Shown here one piece after another: positions 7,261 to 16,395 of a stretch of 64,000 nt of DNA. Below the pieces are notes generated by a model. It searched no databases and was not told the origin of the DNA. It worked only from the letters and a program-made list of their open reading frames with translations. Source of the stretch: Bacillota bacterium (GTDB lineage: Bacteria > Bacillota > Sulfobacillia > Sulfobacillales > Sulfobacillaceae); contig JAKACM010000004.1 in the NCBI GenBank assembly GCA_021821465.1, positions 1 to 64,000 of the forward strand. The letters are read 5' to 3'. The first letter of the stretch is position 1. The number at the start of each line of letters is the position of its first letter. The translations under genes were made by a program, and so were the position numbers.

Positions 7261-8541
7261 ATGCTCTATCGACTGGAAACCGATACAGTTCTCACAATGG
7301 ATAACGCGTGGCATATTTTCCGTCCGGGTCAAATCACATGGCAAGACGGGAGGATTGTGAGCGTGGGACCCATCAACCATGATGCGGCTCGGGTAGACCA
7401 AGTGATCAAAATTCCGGGGGGAATTTTGTTGCCGGGATTCTACAACGGTCATAATCATGCCGCCATGACATTGTTTCGCGGTTTAGCCGATGACAGTCCC
7501 TTCTTCGAATGGCTTCAGAAACATATTTGGCCCCGCGAGGCGAAATTGACCGCCGAGGACATCTATTGGGGAACTCTCTTGGCTGCGGTCGAGATGATCA
7601 AATCCGGCACGGTCGGGTTTGCCGATATGTATTTTGAGATGGACGCCGTGGCTAAGGCAACACAGGACAGCGGGCTGCGAGGGTGGTTAAGCCGGGGATT
7701 AGTGGGGCAGGAGGACGGCGGGTTGGACAAGTTGTCCGAGGCGACGGAATTTGCCGATCGCTTTCACCAAGATCCGCTGATCACCCCAATGCTCGGCCCT
7801 CATGCCCCATACACCTGTTCACCGGATTATTTGGCACGGGTGGCCGATAAGGCTAAGGCGCATCACTTGGGCGTGCATATTCATCTCGCGGAAAGTCAAG
7901 CGGAGATGGACGATTTACGCGAGAAGTTTGGGCTGACCCCGATTCAAATCGCGGCTCAGGCGGGACTTTTGCAAGTACCCGTTCTGATTGCCCATGGAGT
8001 CCATATTACCGAGGAGGATCTTCCTTATCTGGAAAATCTCCGAGGCGGGGTCGTGTCCTGCCCGATTAGCAATGCAAAATTGGGCAACGGGATATTGCCC
8101 TATGCGATGTTGACGCAGGCCGAGATTGCGGTGGGTCTGGGCACCGATGGCGCGGCGTCAACCAATTCGCTGGATATGTTCCAGGAAATGAAAGCCATGG
8201 CCTGGATGCAGAAAGTGCAAGACGGACACCCGGAAAGGTTCCGCGCGCAAAATGCGTTAACCATGGCGACGCGGGGCACGGCCGCTGTGCTCGGGTTTCC
8301 CGGGGGCATTTTGGAGAGTGGGCGTCCGGCTGACTTTATTGTGGTCGATTCCCAAAAAGCGCATATGACACCCGATCTGGATAGTGTGGCGAATATCGTC
8401 TATGCGGCCACCGGTGCCGATGTGTTGTACACGGTGGTGAATGGGAAAATTCTACTGGCGGAAGGCCTGTTAACAACATTAAATGAAGCCGACATCCGAC
8501 AGCAAGCCCAAGCACGGGCCGAGGCCCTGATGGCGGAATAG
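7261..8541 (+). CDS. mtaD: 5-methylthioadenosine / S-adenosylhomocysteine deaminase
   Basis: An amidohydrolase-superfamily deaminase of 426 residues that converts MTA and SAH to methylthioinosine and S-inosylhomocysteine. The metal site begins with NGHNHAAM (His64, His66); later pieces are the GPHAPYTCSPDYL segment, VHIHLAESQAEMD, IAHGVHI and LGTDGAASTNSLDMFQEMK, all characteristic of the MtaD/TrzN group. The chain closes with the small beta domain ADFIVVD. ATG 7261 follows GAAAGGAAGTGGAGC. The 180-base gap after ahcY holds no recognised signal. Its products would be the preferred substrates predicted for the two preceding enzymes, so the three read as one salvage pathway. Confidence 0.92.
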   Translation: MLYRLETDTVLTMDNAWHIFRPGQITWQDGRIVSVGPINHDAARVDQVIKIPGGILLPGFYNGHNHAAMTLFRGLADDSPFFEWLQKHIWPREAKLTAEDIYWGTLLAAVEMIKSGTVGFADMYFEMDAVAKATQDSGLRGWLSRGLVGQEDGGLDKLSEATEFADRFHQDPLITPMLGPHAPYTCSPDYLARVADKAKAHHLGVHIHLAESQAEMDDLREKFGLTPIQIAAQAGLLQVPVLIAHGVHITEEDLPYLENLRGGVVSCPISNAKLGNGILPYAMLTQAEIAVGLGTDGAASTNSLDMFQEMKAMAWMQKVQDGHPERFRAQNALTMATRGTAAVLGFPGGILESGRPADFIVVDSQKAHMTPDLDSVANIVYAATGADVLYTVVNGKILLAEGLLTTLNEADIRQQAQARAEALMAE

Positions 8542-8571
8542 CGATCATTTTTGAGAGAAGTGTGATACCAT

Positions 8572-8982
8572 TTGTCTGAGTTGCCAGAGAATAACTGTTT
8601 TGTCTGCGGTGAACGAAATGAACGAGGAATGCATGTTCATTTCACGTATGTGCCGGCACACCGCCAAGTCTGGGCCGAGACTAATGTCGAGGCATTATGG
8701 CAGGGATTTACAGGCATTGTACATGGGGGAATTCTGGCCGGTCTTCTTGACGATGCGATGTGGCACGCCTTGTGGTATGAAACTCATGTGGTCACAATGA
8801 CGGCCGAGATGCATGTGCGCTATCACAAACCGGCCAAAATTGGAATGCCCTTGACGATTGTGGGGGCGGTAACCGAGTCTGGGCGGCGTATGGCTAAGGC
8901 CGAGGCACGTATCGAACAAGAGCAGGTTACTGTGGCGACTGCACAAGGGGTGTTCTTGCCCTCCAAAGGACTTATGGAATGA
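8572..8982 (+). CDS. Hotdog-fold thioesterase (PaaI/4HBT-like)
   Basis: A 136-residue single hotdog domain, probably an acyl-CoA thioesterase. The start NCFVCGERNERGMHVHF and the central FTGIVHGGILAGLLDDAMW carry the HGG turn and the acidic residue on the long helix used by PaaI-type enzymes. The start TTG 8572 follows GAGAGAAG. It lies 30 bases after mtaD and may be in the same transcript. The thioester substrate is unknown and a link to SAM recycling is not evident. Confidence 0.82.
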   Translation: MSELPENNCFVCGERNERGMHVHFTYVPAHRQVWAETNVEALWQGFTGIVHGGILAGLLDDAMWHALWYETHVVTMTAEMHVRYHKPAKIGMPLTIVGAVTESGRRMAKAEARIEQEQVTVATAQGVFLPSKGLME

Positions 8983-9063
8983 AAGAGACGAAACCGACGT
9001 TGGGCATGGTTTCAAACAGCGGCCTAAGCTCTTGCGGCATGAGACTTTATCGGAAAATTCCTC

Positions 9064-9765
9064 TTAGCCTTTTATTCCCACATATAAGGCCCGATTCAAT
9101 GTGAGATCAAGGCACGCTGCTTGGAATCCCGCCTCCTCAAGCCAGCTCACGGTTGTCTCGACAGAAAGCGGATAATCGTGTTGACTGGCGAGTCGTTCGA
9201 GAAAGTATTGGCCACTCCATCCACTCTTGATGGCGCTCTGGTTTTCTAGCCAATTCCAAGTTGCCGCGTAAACACTGTTCAGCTTTGGCCCGTCGATATT
9301 CACCCGGTCCATAAGGAGAAACAAGCCGTTATTTTTCACGAGGTCGAACACCCGACCATAAATCTGCTTTTGTGTTTCCGGTTCGAGGTGATGTAAGGTC
9401 TGCACGGCGATAACGTGGGAAAAAGCGTTGTGAGAAAATCCGAGTGTGTCAATGTCCGCAAGCTCATGGTGATAGAGCACGCACTGTGTATTCCTAAGGG
9501 TTGTTTTCCTTAGTCGTTCTCGCGCGATCTCTAACATGGCGGAAGAATGATCAATGCCCACAATGTTGACATCCGCTCTTTTGAGAAACAATCTTTCCTC
9601 GACTTGTGCCGAGCCTATGCCCAGGTCCAAGATCGTATCGCCGGATTGACAACGTTCGCTCAAAAGCGTGATTAATAAGGAGAGCTGGTTCTCACGAGAG
9701 GGGTTTCCACGAGATGCGCTTTCATCCCATGATTTTACGAAATCGACATTGTGCCAATCTTCCAT
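9064..9765 (-). CDS. Class I SAM-dependent methyltransferase
   Basis: A 233-residue Rossmann-fold methyltransferase. Motif I is ILDLGIGSAQVEERL, followed by the acidic end of beta-2 in VGIDHSSAMLEIAR and the motif IV-like VIAVQTLHHLEPE. The substrate is unknown; the layout resembles small-molecule or quinone-type enzymes. The start is ATG at 9765 on the minus strand because GAGGAGG sits six bases before it, so the seven extra codons of the longer frame encode the ribosome-binding site rather than protein. The gene is convergent with the hotdog gene. As a SAM consumer it would feed the SAH-recycling enzymes, but so would any methyltransferase. Confidence 0.85.
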   Translation of the reverse strand: MEDWHNVDFVKSWDESASRGNPSRENQLSLLITLLSERCQSGDTILDLGIGSAQVEERLFLKRADVNIVGIDHSSAMLEIARERLRKTTLRNTQCVLYHHELADIDTLGFSHNAFSHVIAVQTLHHLEPETQKQIYGRVFDLVKNNGLFLLMDRVNIDGPKLNSVYAATWNWLENQSAIKSGWSGQYFLERLASQHDYPLSVETTVSWLEEAGFQAACLDLTLNRALYVGIKG

Positions 9766-10031
9766 TGGATCCTCCTCGTAATGCACATTTAATCCGGGGC
9801 TTCGCGTTTCCTTCCGGCAATGGCGCTCATTTTCGAATTGAGTGGTGATGATATATGCGATTGGTCATCAGCATGATATCTTAGCAATATCTATATTATG
9901 CCAGTAGGCGGTCATGTCGCAATCCCAGCATGATGACACGATGAAAGGAATTCTAGCCGATCTTCGCCCATCCCCTTGGGCCTGCCTTTATAAGAATTTC
10001 CCGGCTTTGAAGTCCGGGGATTATTTGAAAG
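9766..10031. other. Intergenic region with a GC-rich inverted repeat
   Basis: The gap holds the methyltransferase upstream region and a small hairpin, CCCGG 10000-10004 with CCGGG 10014-10018, extendable by two weaker pairs. It lies just after the minus-strand gene ending at 10032 and could be a terminator, although no run of T follows. No gene is seen. Confidence 0.4.
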
Positions 10032-10355
10032 CTAAAATTGTCCGCCGAACTGCCGGATAATTTTTACCGCATCGTCGCCGTCGTCCTTGGAAACGACGGC
10101 TGTCAGTATCCATGCTTCGGCACTCTTTCCATCCTCCCAGAAATCACCTAGGGTCCACTTGTCGTCCAAGCGTTCTGGGTTGTAGTCGTGCCGCCCCCAA
10201 TTGACCAAAGAGGTCTCAATGAGCCCTTCACGGCTCATATTGGCCGAAACGCGGTCGATCTGTACGACATCAAAGCCTCGATCGCGCAGTTGGTACTGGC
10301 ATTTTTCTGCATCCTCCAGACTTTGGAAAAATGCCAGCAGATTTGTCTCTTCCAT
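10032..10355 (-). CDS. Small acidic protein of unknown function (stress-protein 17M-like fold possible)
   Basis: A 107-residue acidic, soluble protein without signal peptide. The opening LLAFFQSLEDAEKCQYQLRDRG and the following DVVQIDRVSA give a ferredoxin-like beta-alpha-beta pattern reminiscent of the general stress protein 17M domain, but I cannot confirm it. The end VSKDDGDDAVKIIRQFGGQF repeats that pattern. The start is ATG 10355 on the minus strand, preceded by GGAGGTGG; the longer GTG lies inside the ribosome-binding site. It is divergent from the dinG-type gene. Confidence 0.7.
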   Translation of the reverse strand: MEETNLLAFFQSLEDAEKCQYQLRDRGFDVVQIDRVSANMSREGLIETSLVNWGRHDYNPERLDDKWTLGDFWEDGKSAEAWILTAVVSKDDGDDAVKIIRQFGGQF

Positions 10356-10473
10356 ATGATCCACCACCTCCAGTCTAAGATGACATTAGTGTGGGTAATT
10401 TACCGAAAGACTATGTTTGGCTATGTGCTACAATTAAGGGCAATGCCAATGGATGGAGCCGAAACGAGGGATT

Positions 10474-13194
10474 ATGCGCACAGATTTCGTTATCCTCGAC
10501 CTGGAAACTACGGGTTTAAATCCCGATGTAGATCGGGTCATTCAGATTGCTTTGCTGAAGAAGCATCAGGATCAACTAAAGACCCTGGATTTTTTTGTTA
10601 ATCCCCAAAAAATTGTGCCCGCTTTTGTTCGTCGTCTCACAGGTTTTGGGGATTTGGATTTTTCTTGCTACCCAAGTATTGATGAGTTAATCGGTCCAGT
10701 GCGCGAGTTCATCGGTGAGAGCTTGGTTATCGGTCACCAGATAACCTTTGATTTAACTTTTCTCAAAAGAGCGGGATTGGTCATTGCAGATTGGTTGGAT
10801 ACATTGGAATGGGCACGCATTGCCTTGCCGTTAGAGTCCTCATACCGATTAGAAAACCTGGTTGCGGATGAAGAAGGCTTTCATGATGCCCGTAACGATG
10901 TCATGGCTACCTATCGACTGCTGGAACGAATTCGCACGTCTTTGGGACAACTACCCCAGAGTACACAAAGAGACTTACGATATTTGCTGGGCAATGAGTG
11001 GGATTGGTGGGAGGCAAACGAGGGGCCTTCTTCTGTGAGTTCGCCTTTGGATGAGCCGCGCAGTGAACAGAATACATCCGACGATTTAGCGTCTTTTCAC
11101 CACAATTTTCATTCCCGCGAGTGGCTTAAGAACCCTGATAACATCGACAAGAACTTTCAACATTTTGAAAGGCGCCCTGCGCAAGAGGCCATGATAACGG
11201 CCGTCGAAGAAGCCTATCGGGATGAGTCTGTTTTACTGGTCGAAGCCGGCACCGGAACCGGGAAGAGTCTGGCTTATCTTATTCCTGCGGTACTGCAATC
11301 GCTGAAAGCAGGTGAGCGTACGGTTGTGGCGACCTACACCTTGGCGCTTCAGGAACAATTGTGGACCAAGGATCTGCCCATGGCCAGGCAGAATTTGCCT
11401 CTCGCGGTGGCCATGGTTAAAGGACGCGGCCAATATGCCTGCCTCTTAAAAGCGGATGAAATTCGGCAAACGATGACCGTCTTAAATGAATCACGGGATC
11501 GACGCGTGGCCCTGGCCAGATTGCTCGTCTTTATTGCGTTGACCGATCGCGGCGACTTAGATGCCTTTAATCCGCCGTCAAGAGCGGCAAGAGAATTGTG
11601 GCAGGACGTTATTGCGGATCGTCATGCCTGTTCCGGCCCTCGTTGTCCTTATGCTGGGTCATGTTACATGCGCTTAGCCCGCAAACAAGCTGAACAAAGC
11701 CACTTGATCGTTGTCAACCATGCGCTCTTGGCTTCGCATATGTCAAATCCGGTGGTTTTACCCGATTTTGATCATGTCATTATCGATGAAGCCCACCATT
11801 TTGCCACGGTCGTCGAACGCGCTTTTGGTATGGAATTGGTCATCAGTGAATTTTTGCACACACTGGCCGAGAACAGTGCCCGTAAAGGATTATTGGATCA
11901 TTTGAAAACACATCCGGATTTGTTTAGTCCCTTAGAGTTGATGCGAAGACAAGCGGCGATACTTCAGCAAAAGATGCTGGGGCTTGATGAGTTGTTAATC
12001 GTGCAAACCCCGGCGACCGATTACAAACGTCAAGCGGTGCGAGTGACTCAGGACCTTTATGATAATTGGAAGGGAACAGACGTGGAAGAGGCCTTACGAG
12101 GAACCCAAGAGGCCATCACTAATCTCGGGCATGCGGCGCAAGACACGTGGAATGCCGCGGAAGCTCTATGGGGTGATGTGATCAAAAATGAACCGAGTTG
12201 GTTGCGTTTCCAAAAGTGGGCTGACGACATTGCCGTTTACAGCCGTCAGTTGGCTCAATGGGGATCTCCCAGCGAGGAAACGGTCAGTTGGTGGGAAGTG
12301 GTCCATTCGGATTCCTCTGCTCAGGTTACTTTGCGTTTTGGCCCGGTCGACGTGGCCCCAATAGTTGCAGACACTCTGTGGAATCAAGTCAAAACGGGGG
12401 TGTTGACATCGGCTACACTCAGTGTGGCAGGAGATTTCGAGTATATGGCGCAAAGCCTCGGGATTCCATCCAGTCGTCTTAATGCGCTGAAACTGCCGTC
12501 TCCTTTTGATCTCAAGGCTAACAGTATGTTGGCCATTCCCTCTGACGTTCCGGAAGTCAACAGTGCAGAACACTTGAGTGATTTGGCGCAGTTTTTGATT
12601 CAAGTAGTCCCGCGTCTTCAAGGCAGGACACTGGTGTTAACGACCTCACACCGAAGTCTCGGGATTTTAGCCGACAAAGTGCGTCCCGTCTTGGATCAAC
12701 TAGGAATCGTTACCCTGGCTCAAGGATTGGATGGACCGAGTGTCAGACTGATTGACCAATTCAAAAAATCATCTCGGGCTATTTTGATGGGGGCGGCGGG
12801 TTTATGGGAAGGGGTTGATGTTCCCGGAAGCGATCTGTCATTAGTCGTCATCGTGCGTTTGCCGTTTGCGGCTCCGGGAGATCCTCTCGAAGAAGCTCGT
12901 TTGGAGCGTATCCGACAATCGGGCCAATCTCCTTTTTATCTGCGCACGTTACCTCAAGCCGTCCTACGCTTTCAACAGGGATTTGGACGGCTATTGCGGA
13001 CCAAAACCGATCGAGGAGTTGTTGTCGTTTATGATACCCGGGTTTTGCGAAGTCGGTACGGTGTCAAATTTCTGCGAGCGCTTTCGGGGCCATCAGTGCT
13101 GGTTAAACCCAGCGATCAAATTCGAGAAAGTATTTACGAGTTTATCGAGACAGGAGGCATGAATGAAACGACTACAACTATTACTGACGAATGA
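10474..13194 (+). CDS. dinG: DinG-type DNA helicase with N-terminal DEDDh exonuclease domain
   Basis: A 906-residue protein joining a DnaQ-like 3'-5' exonuclease to an XPD-related superfamily 2 helicase, as in B. subtilis DinG. The exonuclease starts FVILDLETTGLNPD, with GHQITFDLTFL and HDARNDVMATYRL supplying the other acidic residues. The helicase has Walker A EAGTGTGKS (about residue 257) and the DEAH box IIDEAHH (about 438). CSGPRCPYAGSC followed by the VNHALL strand sits where XPD enzymes bind a 4Fe-4S cluster. Motif VI is QGFGRLLR. ATG 10474 is chosen because CGAGGG lies five bases upstream. A TGTGCTACAAT extended -10 sits near 10430. It overlaps surE by 32 bases. Confidence 0.92.
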   Translation: MRTDFVILDLETTGLNPDVDRVIQIALLKKHQDQLKTLDFFVNPQKIVPAFVRRLTGFGDLDFSCYPSIDELIGPVREFIGESLVIGHQITFDLTFLKRAGLVIADWLDTLEWARIALPLESSYRLENLVADEEGFHDARNDVMATYRLLERIRTSLGQLPQSTQRDLRYLLGNEWDWWEANEGPSSVSSPLDEPRSEQNTSDDLASFHHNFHSREWLKNPDNIDKNFQHFERRPAQEAMITAVEEAYRDESVLLVEAGTGTGKSLAYLIPAVLQSLKAGERTVVATYTLALQEQLWTKDLPMARQNLPLAVAMVKGRGQYACLLKADEIRQTMTVLNESRDRRVALARLLVFIALTDRGDLDAFNPPSRAARELWQDVIADRHACSGPRCPYAGSCYMRLARKQAEQSHLIVVNHALLASHMSNPVVLPDFDHVIIDEAHHFATVVERAFGMELVISEFLHTLAENSARKGLLDHLKTHPDLFSPLELMRRQAAILQQKMLGLDELLIVQTPATDYKRQAVRVTQDLYDNWKGTDVEEALRGTQEAITNLGHAAQDTWNAAEALWGDVIKNEPSWLRFQKWADDIAVYSRQLAQWGSPSEETVSWWEVVHSDSSAQVTLRFGPVDVAPIVADTLWNQVKTGVLTSATLSVAGDFEYMAQSLGIPSSRLNALKLPSPFDLKANSMLAIPSDVPEVNSAEHLSDLAQFLIQVVPRLQGRTLVLTTSHRSLGILADKVRPVLDQLGIVTLAQGLDGPSVRLIDQFKKSSRAILMGAAGLWEGVDVPGSDLSLVVIVRLPFAAPGDPLEEARLERIRQSGQSPFYLRTLPQAVLRFQQGFGRLLRTKTDRGVVVVYDTRVLRSRYGVKFLRALSGPSVLVKPSDQIRESIYEFIETGGMNETTTTITDE

Positions 13195-13942
13195 CGATGG
13201 GATTGACGCAGAGGGACTGTGTTCTTTGGCGCGGGTTCTGGGAAATCACGCAGATGTTTTTGTGGTTTCGCCGGAATTGGAACGCAGTGCCATGAGTCAC
13301 GCCATTACGATGCATAAGCCGTTACATGCGGATTTGGTGAGTTCGTTTGACGGGGCACAAAAGGCCTGGCGCATTAATGGAACGCCCTCTGATTGCGTCA
13401 AGTTGGGAGTAGAAATTTTAATGGCGCAAAAACCTGATTTGGTGTTGTCCGGTGTGAATCATGGGACTAATCTCGGACGGGACATCTATTATTCAGGAAC
13501 CGTATCGGCAGCCATGGAAGGGATGTTTTTAGGGATACCGTCCATTGCGTTGTCGTATGACGGTCATGACAAGGACGGGTTAGGGTGGGCTGCCGAGTTT
13601 ACTCACAGATGGATTTACAGTGAAAGATTCCAAACCCCACCTACCGGTATTTTATATAATGTCAATTTTCCCCGAATAAATCACAGCATACCTGCAGCCA
13701 TGCGCTGGGTCAAACTGGGACGGCGTGAATATGCTAATGATTTTCATAAAAGGATGGACCCGAGGGGACGAGAATATTTCTGGTTGGCAGGCCATCCCCA
13801 AGACATACGCGAAGCGATTGACACTGATGTGGGGGCATTAATGGCCGGCGATATTACGATTACACCTTTGCATATGGATGCGACGGCGTATGGTCTAATG
13901 CCTGAATCGAGTAAGATCGATTTGGACGATTTTTCCGATTAA
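13163..13942 (+). CDS. surE: 5'/3'-nucleotidase SurE
   Basis: A 259-residue metal-dependent nucleotidase/exopolyphosphatase. Family marks are the N-terminal LLTNDDGIDAEG (metal-binding DD), the APELERSAMSHAIT-like stretch VSPELERSAMSHAIT, GTPSDCVKLG, and LSGVNHGTNLGRDIYYSGTVSAA with the catalytic Asn and Ser. ATG 13163 lies inside the end of the dinG-type gene and is likely coupled to it. Confidence 0.95.
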   Translation: MKRLQLLLTNDDGIDAEGLCSLARVLGNHADVFVVSPELERSAMSHAITMHKPLHADLVSSFDGAQKAWRINGTPSDCVKLGVEILMAQKPDLVLSGVNHGTNLGRDIYYSGTVSAAMEGMFLGIPSIALSYDGHDKDGLGWAAEFTHRWIYSERFQTPPTGILYNVNFPRINHSIPAAMRWVKLGRREYANDFHKRMDPRGREYFWLAGHPQDIREAIDTDVGALMAGDITITPLHMDATAYGLMPESSKIDLDDFSD

Positions 13943-14424
13943 AGAATCGAAGTACCGGATTGCAGGCTTTGAGCCATAAGCACAAACGTGTGATCGGACT
14001 GAGAGTATCCGTCATACCAAGAAACGACTTGCATGTTGAGACAAAACCCTGGGCTCTCGTACCGAACAATCAGACCGGGAACGAATAAATCATTAATAGG
14101 GTCATGGCTTGTCACGGCTTGATGATTGATCAACACGGGATTTTGAGCGAGCAATGGCCATAAATGAACCAGCCATTCGGAAAATTGCTCCATTTTCAGA
14201 TGCGCGGGTACTTCAATGTGTTGCCAAATCCGAGGAGAACCACAGGGAGTCACCAACAAATGAAAACTGGCAGCAGTAGCCGACGAGCTTGGCAACTGAA
14301 AGACATCACGTCTTGTGGCGCATGCTTGTAAGTGGCGAATCATACCCGATTCGGGACGCACCAAGCCGCAAAAATAGCAACGCCCTAATGAATCTGCGGC
14401 AATTTCCAGTCGTGGTTCGGACAT
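13939..14424 (-). CDS. Unknown protein with N-terminal zinc ribbon-like motif
   Basis: A 161-residue protein beginning with CYFCGLVRPESGMIRHLQAC (about residues 16-35), a CxxC...HxxxC arrangement that should bind zinc. The next part, FHLLVTPCGSPRIWQHIEVP, faintly recalls the plasmid pRiA4b ORF-3 fold (beta strand followed by PxIWRRIxVP), but the match is weak. The start ATG 14424 on the minus strand follows GGGAGATTTTG. Its last codons overlap the surE stop by four bases on the opposite strand. Function unknown. Confidence 0.65.
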   Translation of the reverse strand: MSEPRLEIAADSLGRCYFCGLVRPESGMIRHLQACATRRDVFQLPSSSATAASFHLLVTPCGSPRIWQHIEVPAHLKMEQFSEWLVHLWPLLAQNPVLINHQAVTSHDPINDLFVPGLIVRYESPGFCLNMQVVSWYDGYSQSDHTFVLMAQSLQSGTSIL

Positions 14425-14643
14425 CAAAATCTCCCTGCCAAAAAAGACTTCGCTGCCTTTCGAGTGTACCTCTGGTCAGGCAACTCTGTCTAGGTTGCAT
14501 TCTCACGCACATTTAACCTCATGCGGCAAGAAGTCTCCTCTCCTCTATAGGTGGGAGATGAATTGCCGCCTTCGAAGCTTTACTTACAAAATGTCCATCG
14601 CCATGATATAATCAGTGGTATAGTTATATATGGCGGTGATACG

Positions 14644-15045
14644 GTGGAATTGGACAATAATAATCATTCAGTGTTCTTGATGTATTATCACCTTGTCTTC
14701 GTTGTAAAATATCGTCGAAAAGTGATTGATGAGAAAATATCCAATCGTCTCAAAGAAATTTTTGAGTATATTGCACCGAATTATAATATTGTATTGCAGG
14801 AATGGAACCACGACAAAGACCATGTGCATATTTTGTTCAAAGCGCAGCCCAACAGCGAATTGTCCAAATTCATCAATGCCTATAAGAGTGCATCATCACG
14901 CCTAATCAAAAAAGAACATCCCAAGATCAGAAAATCTCTATGGAAAGAATATTTCTGGGCGAGAAGTTTCTGTCTGCTGACAACAGGCGGTGCGCCGATT
15001 GAAGTGGTCAGACGCTATATTGAAAGACAAGGTGAAAAGATATGA
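14644..15045 (+). CDS. tnpA: IS200-type TnpA, HUH tyrosine transposase
   Basis: A 133-residue Y1 transposase that cuts and joins single-stranded IS ends. It begins NNHSVFLMYYHLVFVVKYRR, carries the metal-binding HUH motif in KDHVHILFKA, and has the nucleophilic tyrosine in VVRRYIERQGEK. GTG 14644 is used because the family starts with MELDNN; the longer frame from 14551 runs through the left-end hairpin. The frame is intact and catalytic residues are present. Its last codons overlap the tnpB start by four bases. Confidence 0.92.
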   Translation: MELDNNNHSVFLMYYHLVFVVKYRRKVIDEKISNRLKEIFEYIAPNYNIVLQEWNHDKDHVHILFKAQPNSELSKFINAYKSASSRLIKKEHPKIRKSLWKEYFWARSFCLLTTGGAPIEVVRRYIERQGEKI

Positions 15046-16165
15046 ACAAGGCATTCAAATATCGTCTCTATCCGAGTGCGGAACAAGAAATTCTCATCAA
15101 TAAAACGTTTGGTTGTGTTCGATTTGTCTATAATCGAATGCTGGCGAATCGCAAAGAAATCTATGAACAATTCAGGGATGATAAAGAAGCCTTGAAGAAA
15201 CAGAAATATTTGCTTCCTGCCGATTTCAAAAAAGCATTCGAATGGCTCAAAGAAGTTGATAGTCTAGCTTTAGCGAATGCACAACTTAATTTGGAGACAG
15301 CTTATCGGGCTTCTTCCGAGATAAATCTGTAGGCTTTCCGAAATTCAAGAGCAAGCATCATGATAAAAAGTTCTATACGACGAACAATCAGGGTGGGACG
15401 ATTCGACTCATTGACAGCAAAACCATCCGACTACCGAAGCTGAAAGATGTCCGAATTAAACTTCACCGCCTACTGCCGCAAAAATCTGTGATTAAGTCTG
15501 CAACTATTAGTAAAACACCTACGGGGAAATACTACATTTCTGTGTTGGTGGAGTACGCGACGAATATGAAGCCCGTAGAACCCACCTCAGAAACTGTATT
15601 AGGTTTGGATTATTCATCCCCGTCATTGTTTGTCGATAACCACGGAAACACTGCAAACCATCCCAAATTCTATCGTCAAACAGAAACCCAACTCGCAAAA
15701 GCACAACGTAAATTATCCCACCGTAAAAAAGGCGGAAAAAACCGTGAAAAGCAACGTCTGAAAGTCTCCAAACTGCATGAAAAAGTCGCCAATCAACGGA
15801 AAGACTTCTTGCATAAACTCTCTAGGCAGATAACCAATGCCTACACAGCGGTAGCGATTGAAGACTTAAATATGCGAGGAATGGCACAAGGACTCTATTT
15901 AGCAAAATCCACGAATGACAATGGATACGGTATGCTAAAAACTTTTCTGGCATACAAACTTGCCGAACAAGGAAAGCAACTGGTTGTGATTGACAAATGG
16001 TTTCCATCCAGCAAACGGTGTCGATTCTGCCAACACGAGAACAAAAAACTCACATTGGGAGACCGAGTTTGGGTGTGCCCTCGCTGTGGTGCAGAATTAG
16101 ACAGGGATGAAAATGCTGCAATCAACATCAAAAACGAAGGCTGTCGGATGCTTGTTATAATCTAA
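15042..16165 (+). pseudogene. tnpB: TnpB RNA-guided nuclease of IS605 element, single frameshift
   Basis: A TnpB (OrfB/IS1341-type) reading frame broken once. The first part (15042-15332) begins MNKAFKYRLYPSAEQE and runs to AYRASSEINL; the correct continuation FFRDKSVGFPKFKSK starts in another frame at about 15312, consistent with one lost base. From 15488 the RuvC part is continuous: first Asp in LGLDYSSPSLF, the Glu in AIEDLNMRGMA, the zinc finger CRFCQHENKK...CPRCGAE, and the last Asp in LDRDENAAINI. All catalytic residues survive, so the inactivation looks recent. The right-end hairpin downstream would be the 3' part of its omega RNA. Confidence 0.9.
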
Positions 16166-16304
16166 TCCCGTGTAAAGAACCGTGGGGCAAACGGGGATAG
16201 CTTGGTCATGATGATGGCGTTAGCTGGTACGTCCCAAGAAGCCCCCACCTCTCAGCGTGAGCGTAGGGGGTGGGAGTATGTCACTGTCTTCGTCGTTTGA
16301 TTAT
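16166..16304 (+). ncRNA. Candidate omega RNA 3' end and guide of the IS605 element
   Basis: Known TnpB systems use an RNA from the right end of the element, with the guide lying just outside. Here the region after the tnpB stop ends in the hairpin at 16244-16274 and TCAC at 16281-16284. If the element ends there, the guide would be read from 16285-16304. The boundary is inferred from related elements and has not been tested. Confidence 0.45.
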
Positions 16305-16395
16305 ATGAGCACATTTTTGGCCTGAGGGAAAAAATACGGCTGTAAAAATTCTTTTGTAGGGAAAGAATACGTCGAAAAGGAGGTGAGAGAATTAT

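Larger units (their letters stand above)
14584..16284 (+). mobile_element. IS200/IS605-family insertion sequence
   Basis: A single-strand transposon with tnpA followed by tnpB in the same orientation. The left end contains an imperfect hairpin, CGCCAT (about 14598-14603) with ATGGCG (about 14630-14635), just before tnpA. TTAC copies at 14580-14583 and 14584-14587 could be the target tetranucleotide. The right end carries the hairpin CCCACC 16244-16249 with GGTGGG 16269-16274 enclosing CTC/GAG, followed by TCAC 16281-16284. The exact ends are inferred from motif resemblance, not from flanking comparison. Confidence 0.75.
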
